Positions 7,596-17,792 of a DNA stretch of 46,809 bases are shown here, one piece after another; positions within the stretch are counted from its first letter, which is position 1, and every line of letters starts with the position of its first letter. The notes beneath the pieces were generated by a model. That model worked only from the letters and a program-made list of their open reading frames with translations, was not told where the DNA came from and ran no database searches. The DNA is from Mycobacterium sp. Lineage in GTDB: Bacteria; Actinomycetota; Actinomycetes; Mycobacteriales; Mycobacteriaceae. The stretch lies in assembly GCA_018401645.1 (NCBI GenBank), contig JAGYKK010000022.1, forward strand, positions 1-46,809, given 5' to 3'. Both the position numbers and the translations under genes were made by a program.

Positions 7596-8511
7596 CTAAC
7601 CGCGACTGGGCGGCATGGCGGCGGTCCTCCTCGTGCTGATTGAACAGCAGAAGTGAAACCGGCTCGCCCAGAGCGGCGGGGATGGCTCGCTGACCACCGA
7701 GCAGGCCTTCGGCGAACTCGCCGAGCAGGGTTTTCAGCGCGAATCCGGGCACCTGCCACGGCGTCGGCCGGTTCGCGGCCCGGCCGAGGGCCGCGGTGAA
7801 CTCGGAGTTGGTGACCGGGGCGGGGCCGGTGAGGTTCACCGGGCCGGCGAGTGTGTCGTTGTCAATAGTGAACAACAGACCCCGAATCTCATCCTCGAGG
7901 CTGATCCACGGCATGTACTGCCGGCCGCCGGCCAGTCGGCCGCCCAACCCCAGCGCGAACAGTGGCCGCAGCTTGCTCAGCAGCCCACCGGAACGGGAAA
8001 GCACCAGGCCGGTCCGGGCCAGAACCACTCGTACCCCGGCGTCGCTGGCCGGTGCGGTCGCCGCCTCCCAGTCCACCGAGAGTCGGGCCAGGAAACCTGT
8101 TCCGGGCGGGGCGGATTCGTCGACGATGTGGCTGCCGGTGTCGCCGTAGTAACCCACCGCGCTGGCGTTGATCAGGACCGGCACGTCTGCGGTGATCACC
8201 GCCGCGGTGATCACCTCGGTAGGGACGATGCGGCTGTCGCGCAGGCTCTGCTTGACGGCGCCGGACCAGCGTTTGTCGGCCACCCCGACGCCGCACATGT
8301 TGACGACCGCGTCCACGCCGTCGAGGCCGGCGGGGTCGAAATCCCCGCTGTCGGGGTTCCATCGCAACTCGTCGGCGTTCGACGGTGCACGACGCACGAT
8401 CCGCAGCACCCGGTGGTCGGCCGCGCGCAGTGCCGAGACCAGGGCGGTGCCGATCAGCCCGGAGGACCCAGCAACCGCGACGAGTTTGCGGTCGGCCGGT
8501 TTAGCGCCCAC
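7596..8511 (-). CDS. SDR-family epimerase, SDR39U1/YfcH type (Rv2216-like), frameshifted at the C-terminus
   Basis: The reading frame from GTG 8511 gives the TIGR01777 family: Rossmann loop [43 protein letters not shown] with the catalytic Tyr, [10 protein letters not shown], and [10 protein letters not shown] near residue 282. Family proteins then end within about 20 residues (a GF-x-F-x-H type tail). Here the frame runs past that point over lipB to 7159 with no family resemblance, while a shift near 7660 gives a tail ending at TAG 7596 and a length of about 303, as expected. So a single indel near 7660 is likely. It starts 2 nt after the dlaT stop. The substrate is unknown. Confidence 0.8.
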
Positions 8512-8513
8512 CG

Positions 8514-10235
8514 CTAAAGTCCCAGCTCCGCCTCGAAGGCGCCGTCCTCCAGGCGCCGTCTAACCGTGGTGAGGAAGCGGCCCGCATCCGCGCCGTCAAT
8601 GAGCCGGTGGTCGTAGGTCATGGGCAGGTAGCAGATCGAGCGCACGCCGATCGACTCGTTGCCTGCCTCGTCGATGATCACCCGGGGGCGTTTGACGATG
8701 GCGCCGGTGCCCAGCATCGCGGCCTGTGGTGGCACCAGGATCGGGGTGTCGAACAACGCGCCCTGGCTACCGATGTTGGTGATCGTGAAGGTGCCACCGG
8801 AGAGTTCATCCGGTTTGAGATCGCCGGAGCGGGCGCGTGCGGCGATGTCGTTCACGGCACGGGCCAGTCCCGCCAGCGACAGGTCTCCGGCGTTGTGCAC
8901 CACCGGAGACAGCAGTCCCTGTTCGGTGTCGACCGCGAAACCCAGGTGCTCGGCGTCGTAGTAGGTGATCTCGCTGGTCTCTTCGTTGTAGCTGGCGTTG
9001 ATGTTCGGGTGGGCCTTGAGGGCGTCGATCACTGCGCGGGCGATGAACGGCAGGTAGGTCAGGTTCACCCCCTCGCGCTCGGCGAACTCCTTCTTCGCCC
9101 GCGATCGCAGCGTGACAATCTTGGTCATATCGACCTCGTGAGTCTGCGTGAGTTGGGCGCTGGCCAACAGTGACTCCCGGGTTTTGCGGGCGGTCAACTG
9201 GCGGATCCGGCTGGCCTTCACGGTGGTGCCGCGCAGGTGCGCCAGGGGCGAGGCGGCGGCGTTTGCCGCGACGGTCGGTGCGACCGGAGCCGCCGCGGAT
9301 GCTGCGGCGGTCGGGGCCTTCCTGGCCTCCGCTGCGGCCAGCACATCCTGCTTGCGAACGCGACCACCGACTCCGGTGCCCTTGACGCTCGCCAAGTCGA
9401 CTCCGTTTTCAGCAGCGAGTTTCCGGACCAGGGAGTGACGTAGGTCCAGGATCGTCGTTTGGCGGCAGCGACCACGGGGCAGCGACCACGGGGGCGGCGA
9501 CCACGGGGGGCCGCAGGGGCAGCGACCACGGGGCAGCGACCACGGGGGAGTCGGCTCGGGAGCCGGCGGGGGTGCGGCGGCCGGTTGGGGCAACGGTGCC
9601 ACCTCGGCCGTCCGATCTTCCGAGCTCGCCGCCGACCGGGACGGTGACGTCCTCGGCGGCGGTGATGCTGAGCAGGGTGCCGGCGGTCGGCGAGGATTTC
9701 AGTGTCGACCTTGTCGGTGGACACACTCCGACAGGCCTGTCGGCCGCCACCGGGTCGCCGACCTTCTCAGCCAGCGGGTGACCGTCCCTCGGTGACCGAT
9801 TCGCCGAGTTCGGGCATCAGCACCGACGTCGCCGACCCGGATGCCACCGACTCGACCGGAGCGCCGGCGTCGGGGACGCCGGAGGTGGTGCGGGTTCGGT
9901 GGCGACCGGTGTGGCTGGCGGCGGCGGTGCCGCGGGTGGCTGTGGCGGCGGTGCCGCGGGGTGGCTGTGGCGGCGGTGCCGCGGGTGGTGCCTCGGCGGC
10001 GTCGCCGAGTGATGGCCAGTTCGGCACCGACGGCGACGATGTCGTCCTCCCGGGCGATGATCTTGGTGAGCACGCCCGAGGCCGGAGCGGGGATCTCGGT
10101 GTCCACCTTGTCGGTGGACACCTCCAGCAGCGGCTCATCCGCAACGACGGTGTCGCCCTCCTGCTTGAGCCAACGGGTGATGGTGCCCTCGGTGACACTC
10201 TCGCCGAGTGCGGGCATCTGGACGGAGACGGCCAT
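8514..10235 (-). CDS. dlaT: Dihydrolipoamide acyltransferase (E2), broken as read in the lipoyl-2/linker region
   Basis: Shared E2 of pyruvate dehydrogenase and the peroxynitrite reductase complex in mycobacteria. ATG 10235 starts lipoyl domain 1 ([28 protein letters not shown] with the lipoylated Lys). The frame shifts near 10015, again inside lipoyl domain 2 ([12 protein letters not shown] near 9800; a second DKVDTEI near 9707; VPVGGEL near 9630), so at least four indels fall between 9600 and 10020. From about 9450 leftwards the frame is clean: peripheral-subunit binding domain ([17 protein letters not shown]) and the catalytic domain to [15 protein letters not shown] with the His-x3-Asp active site. 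Both damaged stretches contain short tandem repeats. Ribosome site TAGGAG. Followed directly by the epimerase gene and lipB. Confidence 0.9.
9466..9548. repeat. 14-16 bp tandem repeats in the dlaT linker
   Basis: Five copies of (c)agcgaccacggggg with run-length changes in the G tract (14, 15, 16, 14 and 15 bp), interrupted by a 9-bp ccgcagggg. In protein they read PVVAA-type Pro/Ala/Val repeats, suitable for an E2 linker. The variable G runs change the frame. Confidence 0.85.
9925..9990. repeat. 24/25-bp tandem repeats in the dlaT inter-lipoyl linker
   Basis: Nearly three copies of a 24-bp unit built from ggtgccgcgggtgg and ctgtggcggc; the middle copy has one extra G (ccgcgggg), making it 25 bp and altering the frame. 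Confidence 0.75.
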
Positions 10236-10396
10236 GTGCGTTGACTCCTAGGGTCGGGTCGTGACGGTCCCATCCTGTCATTAACGACCGTGGCCCGGTG
10301 CCGGAGAGGGCCGGTGGTTTTCTCTGGCACCATCGGAAGTTGGATTTCAAATCTCCAGCCCCGAAACTCCGGGCCCCGGGAAGGAGTTCGTCGACG

Positions 10397-10743
10397 GTGG
10401 GACTATTTGACAGATTTCGTCGCCGCCGCGGTGCCGCCTCGGGCGCTGCCGCTGATCAGGGGTATTTGCTGCAGTGGGCGGCCCAGCGCTCGGGCATCGA
10501 GGCCTTCGTCGAGCCCCAGACCAGGGTCACACCGTTGACCATCGTCTTGGTGGCCGCAGACGGCGAATGGACCCGTCGCCCGGCCGGTGGCCCGACCGGG
10601 GCCCGAAACCTCGGCAAGCGGTTGGGTATTCCGGTCTACGACGTCCACAAGGTCGGCTACCCGCAGCGGATGCGCGACTTCGACGCCTCGGCCAACGCAT
10701 CGAGCGCCGCCGGGCCCAGCGCGCAGAATTGGATGACGGTTGA
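10397..10743 (+). CDS. Conserved small actinobacterial protein, 3' end uncertain
   Basis: Starts at GTG 10397 with AAGGAG at 10381-10386. The visible protein MGLFDRFRRRRGA... has an N-terminal basic stretch, then a conserved block: GYLLQWAAQRSGIEAFVEPQ, TIVLVAADGEWTRR, LGIPVYDVHKVGYPQRMRDF (about residues 78-97). I recognise this as a family of about 110-120 residues in actinobacteria, sometimes labelled oxidoreductase without evidence; the function is unknown. In the starting frame no stop occurs until 11956, across pepB, which is implausible. A shift after about 10690 would end the gene at TGA 10743. Divergent from dlaT, convergent with pepB. Confidence 0.6.
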
Positions 10744-10828
10744 CCGCTACTCCCCACCTCGGGGGAGCCGAGCCGACTCCGGCGCTGCGGCACGCGCAGG
10801 TCGGGTGGGTGGCGCACCGGTAATCGAA

Positions 10829-12340
10829 CTAGCCGTTGTCGGCGATGTCCTCGAGTACGGCGAACAGGGTGCGAACCGGAACACCGGTACCGCCTTTGGA
10901 GGTATAGCCCCACGGCCCGGTAGTGTTGTAGGCCGGACCGGCGATGTCGATGTGGACCCACTGCACGCCGTCGGCGACGAATTCCCGAAGGTAAACCCCA
11001 GCCACCAGCATCCCGGCGAAGCGCTGCGAGCTGATGTTGGCCAGATCGGCAACGGTCGACTTCAGATCGTCGGACAGTTCGTCGGGAAGCGGCATGGGCC
11101 AACCGTTCTCCCCTTCGCGCTGAGATACCGCCGCCACCCGGTCCCGGAACTCATCGCTGCCCATCACTCCGGGGATGCGGGCCCCGAGTGCGACGGTTTG
11201 CGCGCCGGTCAGCGTGGAGGTTTCGATCAGGTAGTCCGGGGAGTCCTCGCAGGCACGAACGATCGCGTCGGCCAGAATGAGCCGGCCCTCGGCGTCGGTG
11301 TTGAGCACCTCCACGGTGATCCCGCCATACTGGGTGAGCACGTCCCCGGGTCGCTGCGCGGTCGCCGACGGCATATTTTCGGCCATCGGCACGGTGGCGA
11401 TCACGTCGATGGGCAACTGCTGTTTCGCGGCCAATACGACGGTGGCGATCACCGCCGCCGCACCGGCCATGTCCGAAGTCATGTGGTGCATCGCGGCGGC
11501 CGGTTTGATGGAGATGCCGCCGGTGTCAAACGTGATGCCCTTACCGACGAGCGCCACCTTCTTCGCGCCTTTGCGGCCCTTGCCGCCGCGATAGGTCAAC
11601 CGCACCAGTCGTGGTGGGTTCGACGAACCCTTGCCGACCCCGACGATCCCACCGAAGCCGGCCTTGGCCAACGCCTTTTCGTCGAGAATCTCCACGGTAA
11701 GTCCGGCCGCAGTCCCGAATGCCCTGGCGCGCTTGGCGAACTCGACGGGGTGCAGATGACTCGGTGGGGTGTTGACCAGATCCCGGGCGGAGGCTACCGC
11801 CGAGGCGATGGCCACCGCGCGAGCGGCCAACGGCTTGGCGTTGCGAACAGTGCTCAGTGCCGTGATCGACGACAGCGGCGCCTCTTTGGGTGCGGTCTTG
11901 GCGCTGCGGAACTCGTGCATCTGATACGCGCCGAGGATCGAGCCTTCGATGGCTGACGACAGGTGCAGTTCGGTCAGTGCGGTGATCACCGACCCCACCC
12001 CGCCCAGTGAACGCGCCGCCACCCCGGCGGCGCGACGGATCACCTCGGCCGGCCAGTGCTCCCGCGGGGCGCCCAATCCGACAGCCAGCACGCTGGCGAC
12101 CGGAAGCGAGGGCACGAGCAGTCGGGTGAGTTGTTCGGTACCGCCCTTGGCGCCGAGTGCCTTGAGTCCCACCTCAATCTCGCCGATCGCCTCGGCATCG
12201 AGAAACCCTCCGTCCGCCACCACCGCAGCCCCATCGTCGGTGGCGACGATGGGGACGATCAGAACGGCAGCCGAGGTGCGCTTGGGCAGTGCTGCGACGA
12301 CAGTGACGGTAGGGGCCTGGTAACCGGGTTCGATGCTCAC
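10829..12340 (-). CDS. pepB: Leucyl aminopeptidase (M17)
   Basis: 503 residues from GTG 12340 ([10 protein letters not shown]). Cytoplasmic hexameric zinc/manganese aminopeptidase of family M17. Metal and catalytic motifs in the C-terminal half: [16 protein letters not shown] (about 262-277), [19 protein letters not shown], the NTDAEGRL signature (about 339-346) and the [13 protein letters not shown] region. Start choice: TAGGGT lies 7 nt before GTG 12340, consistent with a leaderless message; GTG 12349 is an alternative. Divergent from gcvT with about 40 bp between starts. Confidence 0.96.
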   Translation of the reverse strand: MSIEPGYQAPTVTVVAALPKRTSAAVLIVPIVATDDGAAVVADGGFLDAEAIGEIEVGLKALGAKGGTEQLTRLLVPSLPVASVLAVGLGAPREHWPAEVIRRAAGVAARSLGGVGSVITALTELHLSSAIEGSILGAYQMHEFRSAKTAPKEAPLSSITALSTVRNAKPLAARAVAIASAVASARDLVNTPPSHLHPVEFAKRARAFGTAAGLTVEILDEKALAKAGFGGIVGVGKGSSNPPRLVRLTYRGGKGRKGAKKVALVGKGITFDTGGISIKPAAAMHHMTSDMAGAAAVIATVVLAAKQQLPIDVIATVPMAENMPSATAQRPGDVLTQYGGITVEVLNTDAEGRLILADAIVRACEDSPDYLIETSTLTGAQTVALGARIPGVMGSDEFRDRVAAVSQREGENGWPMPLPDELSDDLKSTVADLANISSQRFAGMLVAGVYLREFVADGVQWVHIDIAGPAYNTTGPWGYTSKGGTGVPVRTLFAVLEDIADNG

Positions 12341-12347
12341 CAGCGAC

Positions 12348-12353
12348 ACCCTA
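12348..12353 (-). promoter_or_regulatory. -10 hexamer of a probable leaderless promoter (pepB)
   Basis: TAGGGT on the minus strand, 7 nt before GTG 12340. The gcvT gene opposite has TAGTGT at 12367-12372, 8 nt before its GTG, so the short divergent gap may hold two leaderless promoters. Confidence 0.4.
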
Positions 12354-12380
12354 GTGGTGCGGGGTTTAGTGTTGTTTCCC

Positions 12381-13496
12381 GTGACTGATGAGGCGGCCGC
12401 GACGGCCGATCTTATTGCCGGCCCGCTGGAGGATCGCCACCGCGACCGTGGCGCCACGTTCGCCCCCTTCGGCGGTTGGCTGATGCCGGTCTCCTACGCA
12501 GGCACGGTCGGTGAGCACACCGCCACCAGGGAATCAGTCGGGCTCTTCGATGTCAGCCATCTCGGCAAGGCTCTGGTGAGGGGCCCGGGCGCGGCCGAGT
12601 TCGTCAACTCCGCACTCACCAACGACCTGCGCCGCGTCGGCCCCGGCAAAGCGCAGTACACGTTGTGCTGCACATCGGCCGGCGGCGTGATCGACGATCT
12701 GATCGCCTACTTTGTCAGCGACGACGAGATCTTTCTGGTGCCCAACGCGGCCAACACCGCCGCGGTGGTCGCGGCCCTGAACGAGGCTGCGCCCCAGGGT
12801 ATCTCGGTGACCAACGAGCATTGTTCATATGCGGTGCTCGCTGTTCAGGGACCCCGGTCGGCCGAGGTGCTCTCAGCGCTGGGCCTACCGGCCGATATGG
12901 ACTTCATGGGGTACGTCGATGCACGCTTCGGCGATGCGGAGGTCCGGGTGTGTCGCACCGGTTACACCGGTGAGCACGGTTACGAGTTGCTGCCGACCTG
13001 GTCAATGGCGCCGGTGGTCTTCGATGCACTGGCAGCCGAGGTCGAGGCGCGTGGTGGCCAATTGGCCGGCCTGGGGGCGCGCGACACCCTGCGCACCGAG
13101 ATGGGGTATCCGCTGCACGGTCATGAGCTATCGCTGGACATCTCGCCACTGCAGGCTCGCTCCGGGTGGGCTGTGGGCTGGTCGAAGGACGACTTCTGGG
13201 GACGCGACGCTCTGTTGGCCGAAAAGCAGGCCGGCCCGCGGCGACTCCTGCGTGGGCTGAGGGCGATCGGCCGGGGCGTGCCCCGCGCCGAGATGGCCGT
13301 GCTGATCGGGTCAACGCCGGTGGGTATCACGACTTCGGGTACGTTCTCGCCGACCCGCAACTTCGGGATCGCGCTCGCGCTCGTCGATACCGACGCCGGG
13401 GTGGATGACGGCGACGTGGTCAGCGTCGATGTGCGGGGCCGGGCACTGGAATGTGAGGTCATCAGGCCACCCTTCGTCGACGTCAAGACGCGGTGA
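12381..13496 (+). CDS. gcvT: Glycine cleavage system T protein (aminomethyltransferase)
   Basis: 371 residues from GTG 12381. Transfers the methylene group from aminomethyl-H protein to tetrahydrofolate, releasing ammonia. Motifs: [20 protein letters not shown] near the N-terminus, [39 protein letters not shown], the folate-site [14 protein letters not shown] (about 190-203) and [20 protein letters not shown] with the catalytic Asp. The full family length is present with no frame break. It is followed by ilvE 21 bp downstream, which has its own promoter. In mycobacteria gcvT lies away from gcvP/gcvH. Confidence 0.96.
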   Translation: MTDEAAATADLIAGPLEDRHRDRGATFAPFGGWLMPVSYAGTVGEHTATRESVGLFDVSHLGKALVRGPGAAEFVNSALTNDLRRVGPGKAQYTLCCTSAGGVIDDLIAYFVSDDEIFLVPNAANTAAVVAALNEAAPQGISVTNEHCSYAVLAVQGPRSAEVLSALGLPADMDFMGYVDARFGDAEVRVCRTGYTGEHGYELLPTWSMAPVVFDALAAEVEARGGQLAGLGARDTLRTEMGYPLHGHELSLDISPLQARSGWAVGWSKDDFWGRDALLAEKQAGPRRLLRGLRAIGRGVPRAEMAVLIGSTPVGITTSGTFSPTRNFGIALALVDTDAGVDDGDVVSVDVRGRALECEVIRPPFVDVKTR

Positions 13497-13505
13497 AGCC
13501 GGTTA

Positions 13506-13511
13506 TACAAT
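13506..13511 (+). promoter_or_regulatory. -10 hexamer of a probable leaderless promoter (ilvE)
   Basis: TACAAT at 13506-13511, 6 nt before the ATG at 13518, with no Shine-Dalgarno sequence in between. One of the clearest leaderless candidates here. Confidence 0.6.
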
Positions 13512-13517
13512 CCCGCT

Positions 13518-14636
13518 ATGTCCCCTGATCGGCCGGATGTCCCGCCCAAGTTCACCGTTGAGCGCACCGCGCATCCGGCGAGTGCGGCTCAGCGGGAGCA
13601 GATCCTGGCCGATCCGGGCTTCGGCAGGTTCTACACCGACCACATGATCTCGGTGCTCTACACCCGCGATCGCGGATGGCATGACGCCCGGGTGCTGCCC
13701 TACGGCCCGATCCAACTGGATCCCTCCGCGATCGTCCTTCATTACGCGCAGGAGATCTTCGAAGGGCTCAAGGCCTACCGGTGGGCCGACGGCTCGATCG
13801 TCTCCTTCCGCCCCGACGCCAACGCGACGCGGCTGCGCTCCTCGGCCCGGCGGCTGGCGATTCCGGAGTTACCCGATGAGCTCTTCCTGGAGTCGCTTCG
13901 GGCGCTGATTGCCGTGGATCACGCGTGGGTGCCCCCGGCGGGCGGTGAGCAGTCGTTGTATTTGCGGCCCTTCATCATCGCCACCGAACCCGGACTCGGG
14001 GTGCGGCCGTCGGCGGAGTACCGCTACCTGGTGATCGGGTCTCCGGCGGGGGCGTATTTCAAGGGTGGGATCAAACCGGTCAGCGTGTGGTTGTCGACCG
14101 AGTATGTGCGCGCTAGTCCCGGTGGCACCGGTGCGGCGAAGTTCGGCGGCAACTATGCGGCCTCGCTGCTCGCGCAGGCTCAGGCCGCAGAGATGGGCTG
14201 CGATCAGGTGGTGTGGCTAGACGCCATCGAACGCCGCTACGTCGAAGAGATGGGCGGGATGAACCTGTTCTTCGTGTTCGGCAGCGGCGGTTCGGCGCGA
14301 TTGGTCACCCCGGAACTCAGTGGTTCGCTCCTGCCCGGCATCACCCGCGATTCGCTGCTGCAACTGGCCGGCGATGCCGGCTTCCCGGTTGAGGAACGCA
14401 AGATCGACGTCGAGGAGTGGCGCAAGGGCGTCGCCGCCGGAGAGATCACCGAGGTGTTCGCCTGTGGCACCGCGGCCGTGATCACCCCGGTGTCCCATGT
14501 CAAGTACGGCGACGGTGACTTCACCGTGGGTGACGGCACCCCCGGTGAAGTGACGATGGCGTTGCGCGACACTCTCACCGGCATCCAACGGGGCACCTTC
14601 GCCGACACCCACGACTGGATGACGCGGCTGCGCTGA
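13518..14636 (+). CDS. ilvE: Branched-chain amino acid aminotransferase (fold IV)
   Basis: 372 residues. PLP enzyme for the last step of Ile, Leu and Val synthesis. Visible: [45 protein letters not shown], the PLP lysine in [15 protein letters not shown] (about residue 206), [15 protein letters not shown], and [12 protein letters not shown] near the C-terminus. Length and motifs match mycobacterial IlvE, with no damage. Probably transcribed alone from the leaderless promoter just upstream. Convergent with the diguanylate cyclase gene (10 bp gap). Confidence 0.97.
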   Translation: MSPDRPDVPPKFTVERTAHPASAAQREQILADPGFGRFYTDHMISVLYTRDRGWHDARVLPYGPIQLDPSAIVLHYAQEIFEGLKAYRWADGSIVSFRPDANATRLRSSARRLAIPELPDELFLESLRALIAVDHAWVPPAGGEQSLYLRPFIIATEPGLGVRPSAEYRYLVIGSPAGAYFKGGIKPVSVWLSTEYVRASPGGTGAAKFGGNYAASLLAQAQAAEMGCDQVVWLDAIERRYVEEMGGMNLFFVFGSGGSARLVTPELSGSLLPGITRDSLLQLAGDAGFPVEERKIDVEEWRKGVAAGEITEVFACGTAAVITPVSHVKYGDGDFTVGDGTPGEVTMALRDTLTGIQRGTFADTHDWMTRLR

Positions 14637-14646
14637 GCAGGGGTCG

Positions 14647-15933
14647 TCAGTCCGCCTCCGCGGCCGCGACCCCGTTGCGGCCCGCTCGTTTCGCTCGGTA
14701 GAGGGCTTGGTCGGCACGCTCCAGCCAGGAGGCCAGGTCCTCGTCGGCCCGGACTTCCGCGACGCCGATACTGACGGTGAGTCGACCGAGTGCGCCGAAG
14801 GATACCTTGGCGATCTCGGCGCGGATTCCCTCGGCGAGCGTCAACGCCTCGGGCAGGGCGCAGTCGCGCAGGAGCACGACGAACTCCTCGCCGCCCCAGC
14901 GGGCGACCATGTCGTTGCCGCGCAGTCCTCGGCGCAGCCGACCGGCCACCTCGATGAGGACGTGGTCGCCGGCCTGATGGCCGAAGCTGTCGTTGACGGT
15001 CTTGAAGTTGTCGATGTCCAGCATGAGTAGCGACAGTGCGTTGCCGGGGCGGCGAGCGGTCAGGTCCGCGGCGAGTAACTCGGTGCCCTGGCGGCGATTC
15101 CACGCACCGGTGAGGGTGTCGGTGACCGCGTGATTGCGTAGTTCGGCCTCAAAAGCCTTGCGGTCACTGATATCTCGGGTAACGCCGACCAACTCCACAA
15201 CCTGGCCGGTGGCATCACGATTCGCGATGACCTGGAGTTCACCGGTCATGATCGATCCGTCCTTGCGGTAGTACTCGATCTCCCCGCGAAAGTTCGGCGG
15301 CGGTGTGCCGGCCTGGATTGCGGCGAAAACCTGCTGAAAGTGTTCGGCCACCCTGGCTGCGGATTCCGGAGGGTGGATCTCCTCGGCCGTCTGGCGCATC
15401 GCCTCTTCGACGGTGATGCCGCGCACCCGTTCGACAGCCGGATTGACGTAGGTGACCTTGCCGTCGAGTGCCATCGTCCAGATGACGTCCCAGGCGTTCT
15501 CCGCAAGCAGGCGGTTGCGCTCCTCGGACCGCCGCAGATCGGTCTCCACCTCCCGAAGTTCGGTGATGTCGAGTACGACGCCCTCCTGGATCACCGAACC
15601 GTCGGGGCGTTGCCGGGCCCGCAGCCATGCCCTGCTGTAGACCGAACGGCCTTCAACGTGTTGCCATTTCAGATCTACCGTCAATTCCTGCCCCGGAGTC
15701 ATGGCCAGGGTCGCGGCCATCTGTTCCGCGGATTCGGGGTCGATGCGGTCCAGCACCGCCGCAGAGTCCACGGTCCCGTCGGCGACCGGTATCCCCAGTC
15801 GCGCCGGCAGTGCGGAACCGAGGTATTCAAAAGCGACGTCGGGATGAATCCGCAGTGCGTAGAAGATCACGCCACTGTTGTGGGCTATCTGCTCGAACCA
15901 TTCCGGGCCGGGCGGGCCGGTGCCTTCGCTCAT
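14647..15933 (-). CDS. PAS-PAS-GGDEF diguanylate cyclase
   Basis: 428 residues, no transmembrane segment. Two PAS-like domains (about 10-130 and 140-260; the second has LLAENAWDVIWTM and ends GVTRDISDRKAFE) feed a GGDEF domain (about 262-424). The active site is intact as RWGGEEFVVLLRD, with LTGAWNRR and DIDNFKTVNDSFGHQAGD before it. An inhibitory I-site RxxD (RGND) sits exactly five residues before GGEEF, so product feedback by c-di-GMP is expected. There is no EAL domain, unlike the dual-domain enzyme typical of mycobacteria. In M. tuberculosis this position holds the membrane protein Rv2209. Likely a cytoplasmic sensor of an unknown ligand or redox cue. Confidence 0.9.
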   Translation of the reverse strand: MSEGTGPPGPEWFEQIAHNSGVIFYALRIHPDVAFEYLGSALPARLGIPVADGTVDSAAVLDRIDPESAEQMAATLAMTPGQELTVDLKWQHVEGRSVYSRAWLRARQRPDGSVIQEGVVLDITELREVETDLRRSEERNRLLAENAWDVIWTMALDGKVTYVNPAVERVRGITVEEAMRQTAEEIHPPESAARVAEHFQQVFAAIQAGTPPPNFRGEIEYYRKDGSIMTGELQVIANRDATGQVVELVGVTRDISDRKAFEAELRNHAVTDTLTGAWNRRQGTELLAADLTARRPGNALSLLMLDIDNFKTVNDSFGHQAGDHVLIEVAGRLRRGLRGNDMVARWGGEEFVVLLRDCALPEALTLAEGIRAEIAKVSFGALGRLTVSIGVAEVRADEDLASWLERADQALYRAKRAGRNGVAAAEAD

Positions 15934-15997
15934 CGCGCCCCCTCAGTGACCGCAATCGACCAGGCTACGTCAGTTTGGCCAGTCGTGGTTCGGTAAG

Positions 15998-16734
15998 TCA
16001 CGGCCGGATCACCAGGCCCACCGCGACCAGTGTGGTCGTCAGTTCAATTGTGGCCCCGAGCACATCGCCGGTGATGCCGCCGAAACGGCGCACGCAATGG
16101 GTGACGACGATCGCCGAGACCATCAGGGCGGCCGTCACGACCACCGGTCCCTGCCAGATCCGTGGGGTGGCCAACCCGGCCAGTCCGGCGACCAACACCA
16201 CCCATGCGGCGACGGTGGCGACCGACTGGGTGCCCGCAACGCCGCCGCCCAGCACGCTGCCGGTGGCGGCCGGCACCCCGGTGCGGCAGGCCAGTACCGC
16301 GGCGACCCGGCCAGCGGTCACCGCGGTCACGACCGCGGCCAGCCCGGACAAATTCGGGGGCATCGCCGCGAAGGCGGCCGCCTGGGCCGCGATGAGCACT
16401 GCGATCGCGGCGACGCCGAACGGCCCGGCGGAGCCTTCGCGCATCACTGTCAGGGCGCGCTCGGGCGGGCCGTAACAGCCCAACCCGTCGACGGTGTCAG
16501 CCAGGCCGTCGATGTGCAGGCCGCGGGTCCCCAGCAGCAGCACGGCGACGACGAGAAGTCCGACCAACAGGTGTTGCGGGCCGAAGGCCCACGAACCCAC
16601 CCACATCGTGGCCGCCGCCACCATTCCCAGCACTATGCCGACAACAGGCAGCGCGGTGATCGTGGCCTGGCCCGGAGTATCGCGGCGAATGGGCCACCGT
16701 GCCAGGCGAAAGCTCCTGCCATGGCGGCGATCAC
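15998..16734 (-). CDS. cobS: Adenosylcobinamide-GDP ribazoletransferase (cobalamin synthase), two indels near the 5' end
   Basis: Polytopic membrane enzyme joining adenosylcobinamide-GDP and alpha-ribazole in the last steps of B12 assembly. From [11 protein letters not shown] onward the frame is clean, with the signature [20 protein letters not shown] and later [16 protein letters not shown]. The start is GTG 16734 ([10 protein letters not shown]), overlapping the cobT stop as GTGA; ATG 16722 is an alternative. Between 16660 and 16710 the expected N-terminal residues are spread over three frames (AFA, then [13 protein letters not shown], then ATITALP), implying two indels in about 50 bp. Confidence 0.85.
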
Positions 16735-17792
16735 GAGAAATCCGGGCCCAGCCGCTGCGACACCCCGGCGTCAGTGAAAGTCGCCATCGAGGCCAGCAGG
16801 GACACCGCGGCACGCAGGATCGGCAACGCCACCGCCGCGCCAGTGCCCTCACCGAGGCGCAGTCCGAGATCGACGATCGGGTCCAGTCCGAGTTCAGCCA
16901 GTGCCAGGGAATGGGCCGGCTCGGGGGAGCGGTGCCCGGCTCGCCACCACGATCGAGCGCCCGGCGCCATGCGGTCGGCCACCAGTGCCGCCGCGGTGAC
17001 CACCACCCCGTCAAGCAGTAGTGGTGTGCGTCGAACCGCGGATTGGGCACAGAAACCGGCCATCGCGGCAAGATCGGCGCCGCCGCAGGCAGCCAGGAGT
17101 GCGACCGGGTCATCCCGGCGGTCCCGGGACCGGTACAGCGCGTCGCGAACCGCTGCCGTCTTGCGCGACCAGGCGGCGTCGTCGATCCCGGTGCCGCGGC
17201 CCACCGCAGCCACCGGTTCGGTGCCGATCAGCGCGGCGATCAGGGTCGTTGCGGCGGTGGTGTTCCCGATGCCCATATCGCCGACGATCAGAGGTCGGCG
17301 CCGGCGTCCACCTCGTCATCAGCGATCCGGCGGCCGGCTTCGATAGCGGCGATCGCTTCATCGAGAAGCAGAGCGTCCTCGGTGGCGATGTTGCCGCTGG
17401 AGCGGCGCACCTTGTGCATCGTGGTGGCATGGTCGGGCGGCTCGTCACGGTCCACCGCCATATCCACCACCCGCACCGTCGCCCCGGCAGCCTCGGCGAG
17501 GGTGTTGATCGCCGCACCGCCGGCTTCAATATTGGCCACCATCTGTGCGGTGACTTCTGGTGGATAGGCTGACACTCCCGTACCTGCGACCCCGTGGTCG
17601 CCGGCAGGAACACCACGATGCGCGCGCGTTCGAATTGCTTTGGTGGGCAGTCGCCCTGGCATGAAGCCACCCAGATGGACAGATCTTCGAGGCGCCCCAG
17701 GGAACCGGGTGGTTTGGTCAGCAGGTCCTGTCGGCGACGCGCCGCGGCACCGGCCCGTCCGTCCAGTGGGGGATGTCGGCGAAGTCGATCAC
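16731..17792 (-). CDS. cobT: Nicotinate-nucleotide-dimethylbenzimidazole phosphoribosyltransferase, three frameshifts as read
   Basis: Makes alpha-ribazole phosphate for the lower ligand of cobalamin. Reading across frames gives about 354 residues, the family length: VIDFADIP at GTG 17792, [27 protein letters not shown] then [30 protein letters not shown] text, then [11 protein letters not shown] and a C-terminal domain with [24 protein letters not shown], ending at TGA 16731-16733. Indels lie near 17750, 17600 (two extra bases before GCCGGCGAC) and 17297 (a missing G in GACCTGCTG). GTGA overlaps tie it to cobU upstream and cobS downstream, forming cobU-cobT-cobS. Confidence 0.85.

Noticed and set aside
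10764..11956. Plus-strand open frame across pepB, continuing from the small gene at 10397
   Set aside because: Antisense shadow of pepB; no family resemblance beyond about codon 100.
12350..12380. Glycine riboswitch before gcvT
   Set aside because: The gap to pepB is too short for the aptamer and shows no conserved core.
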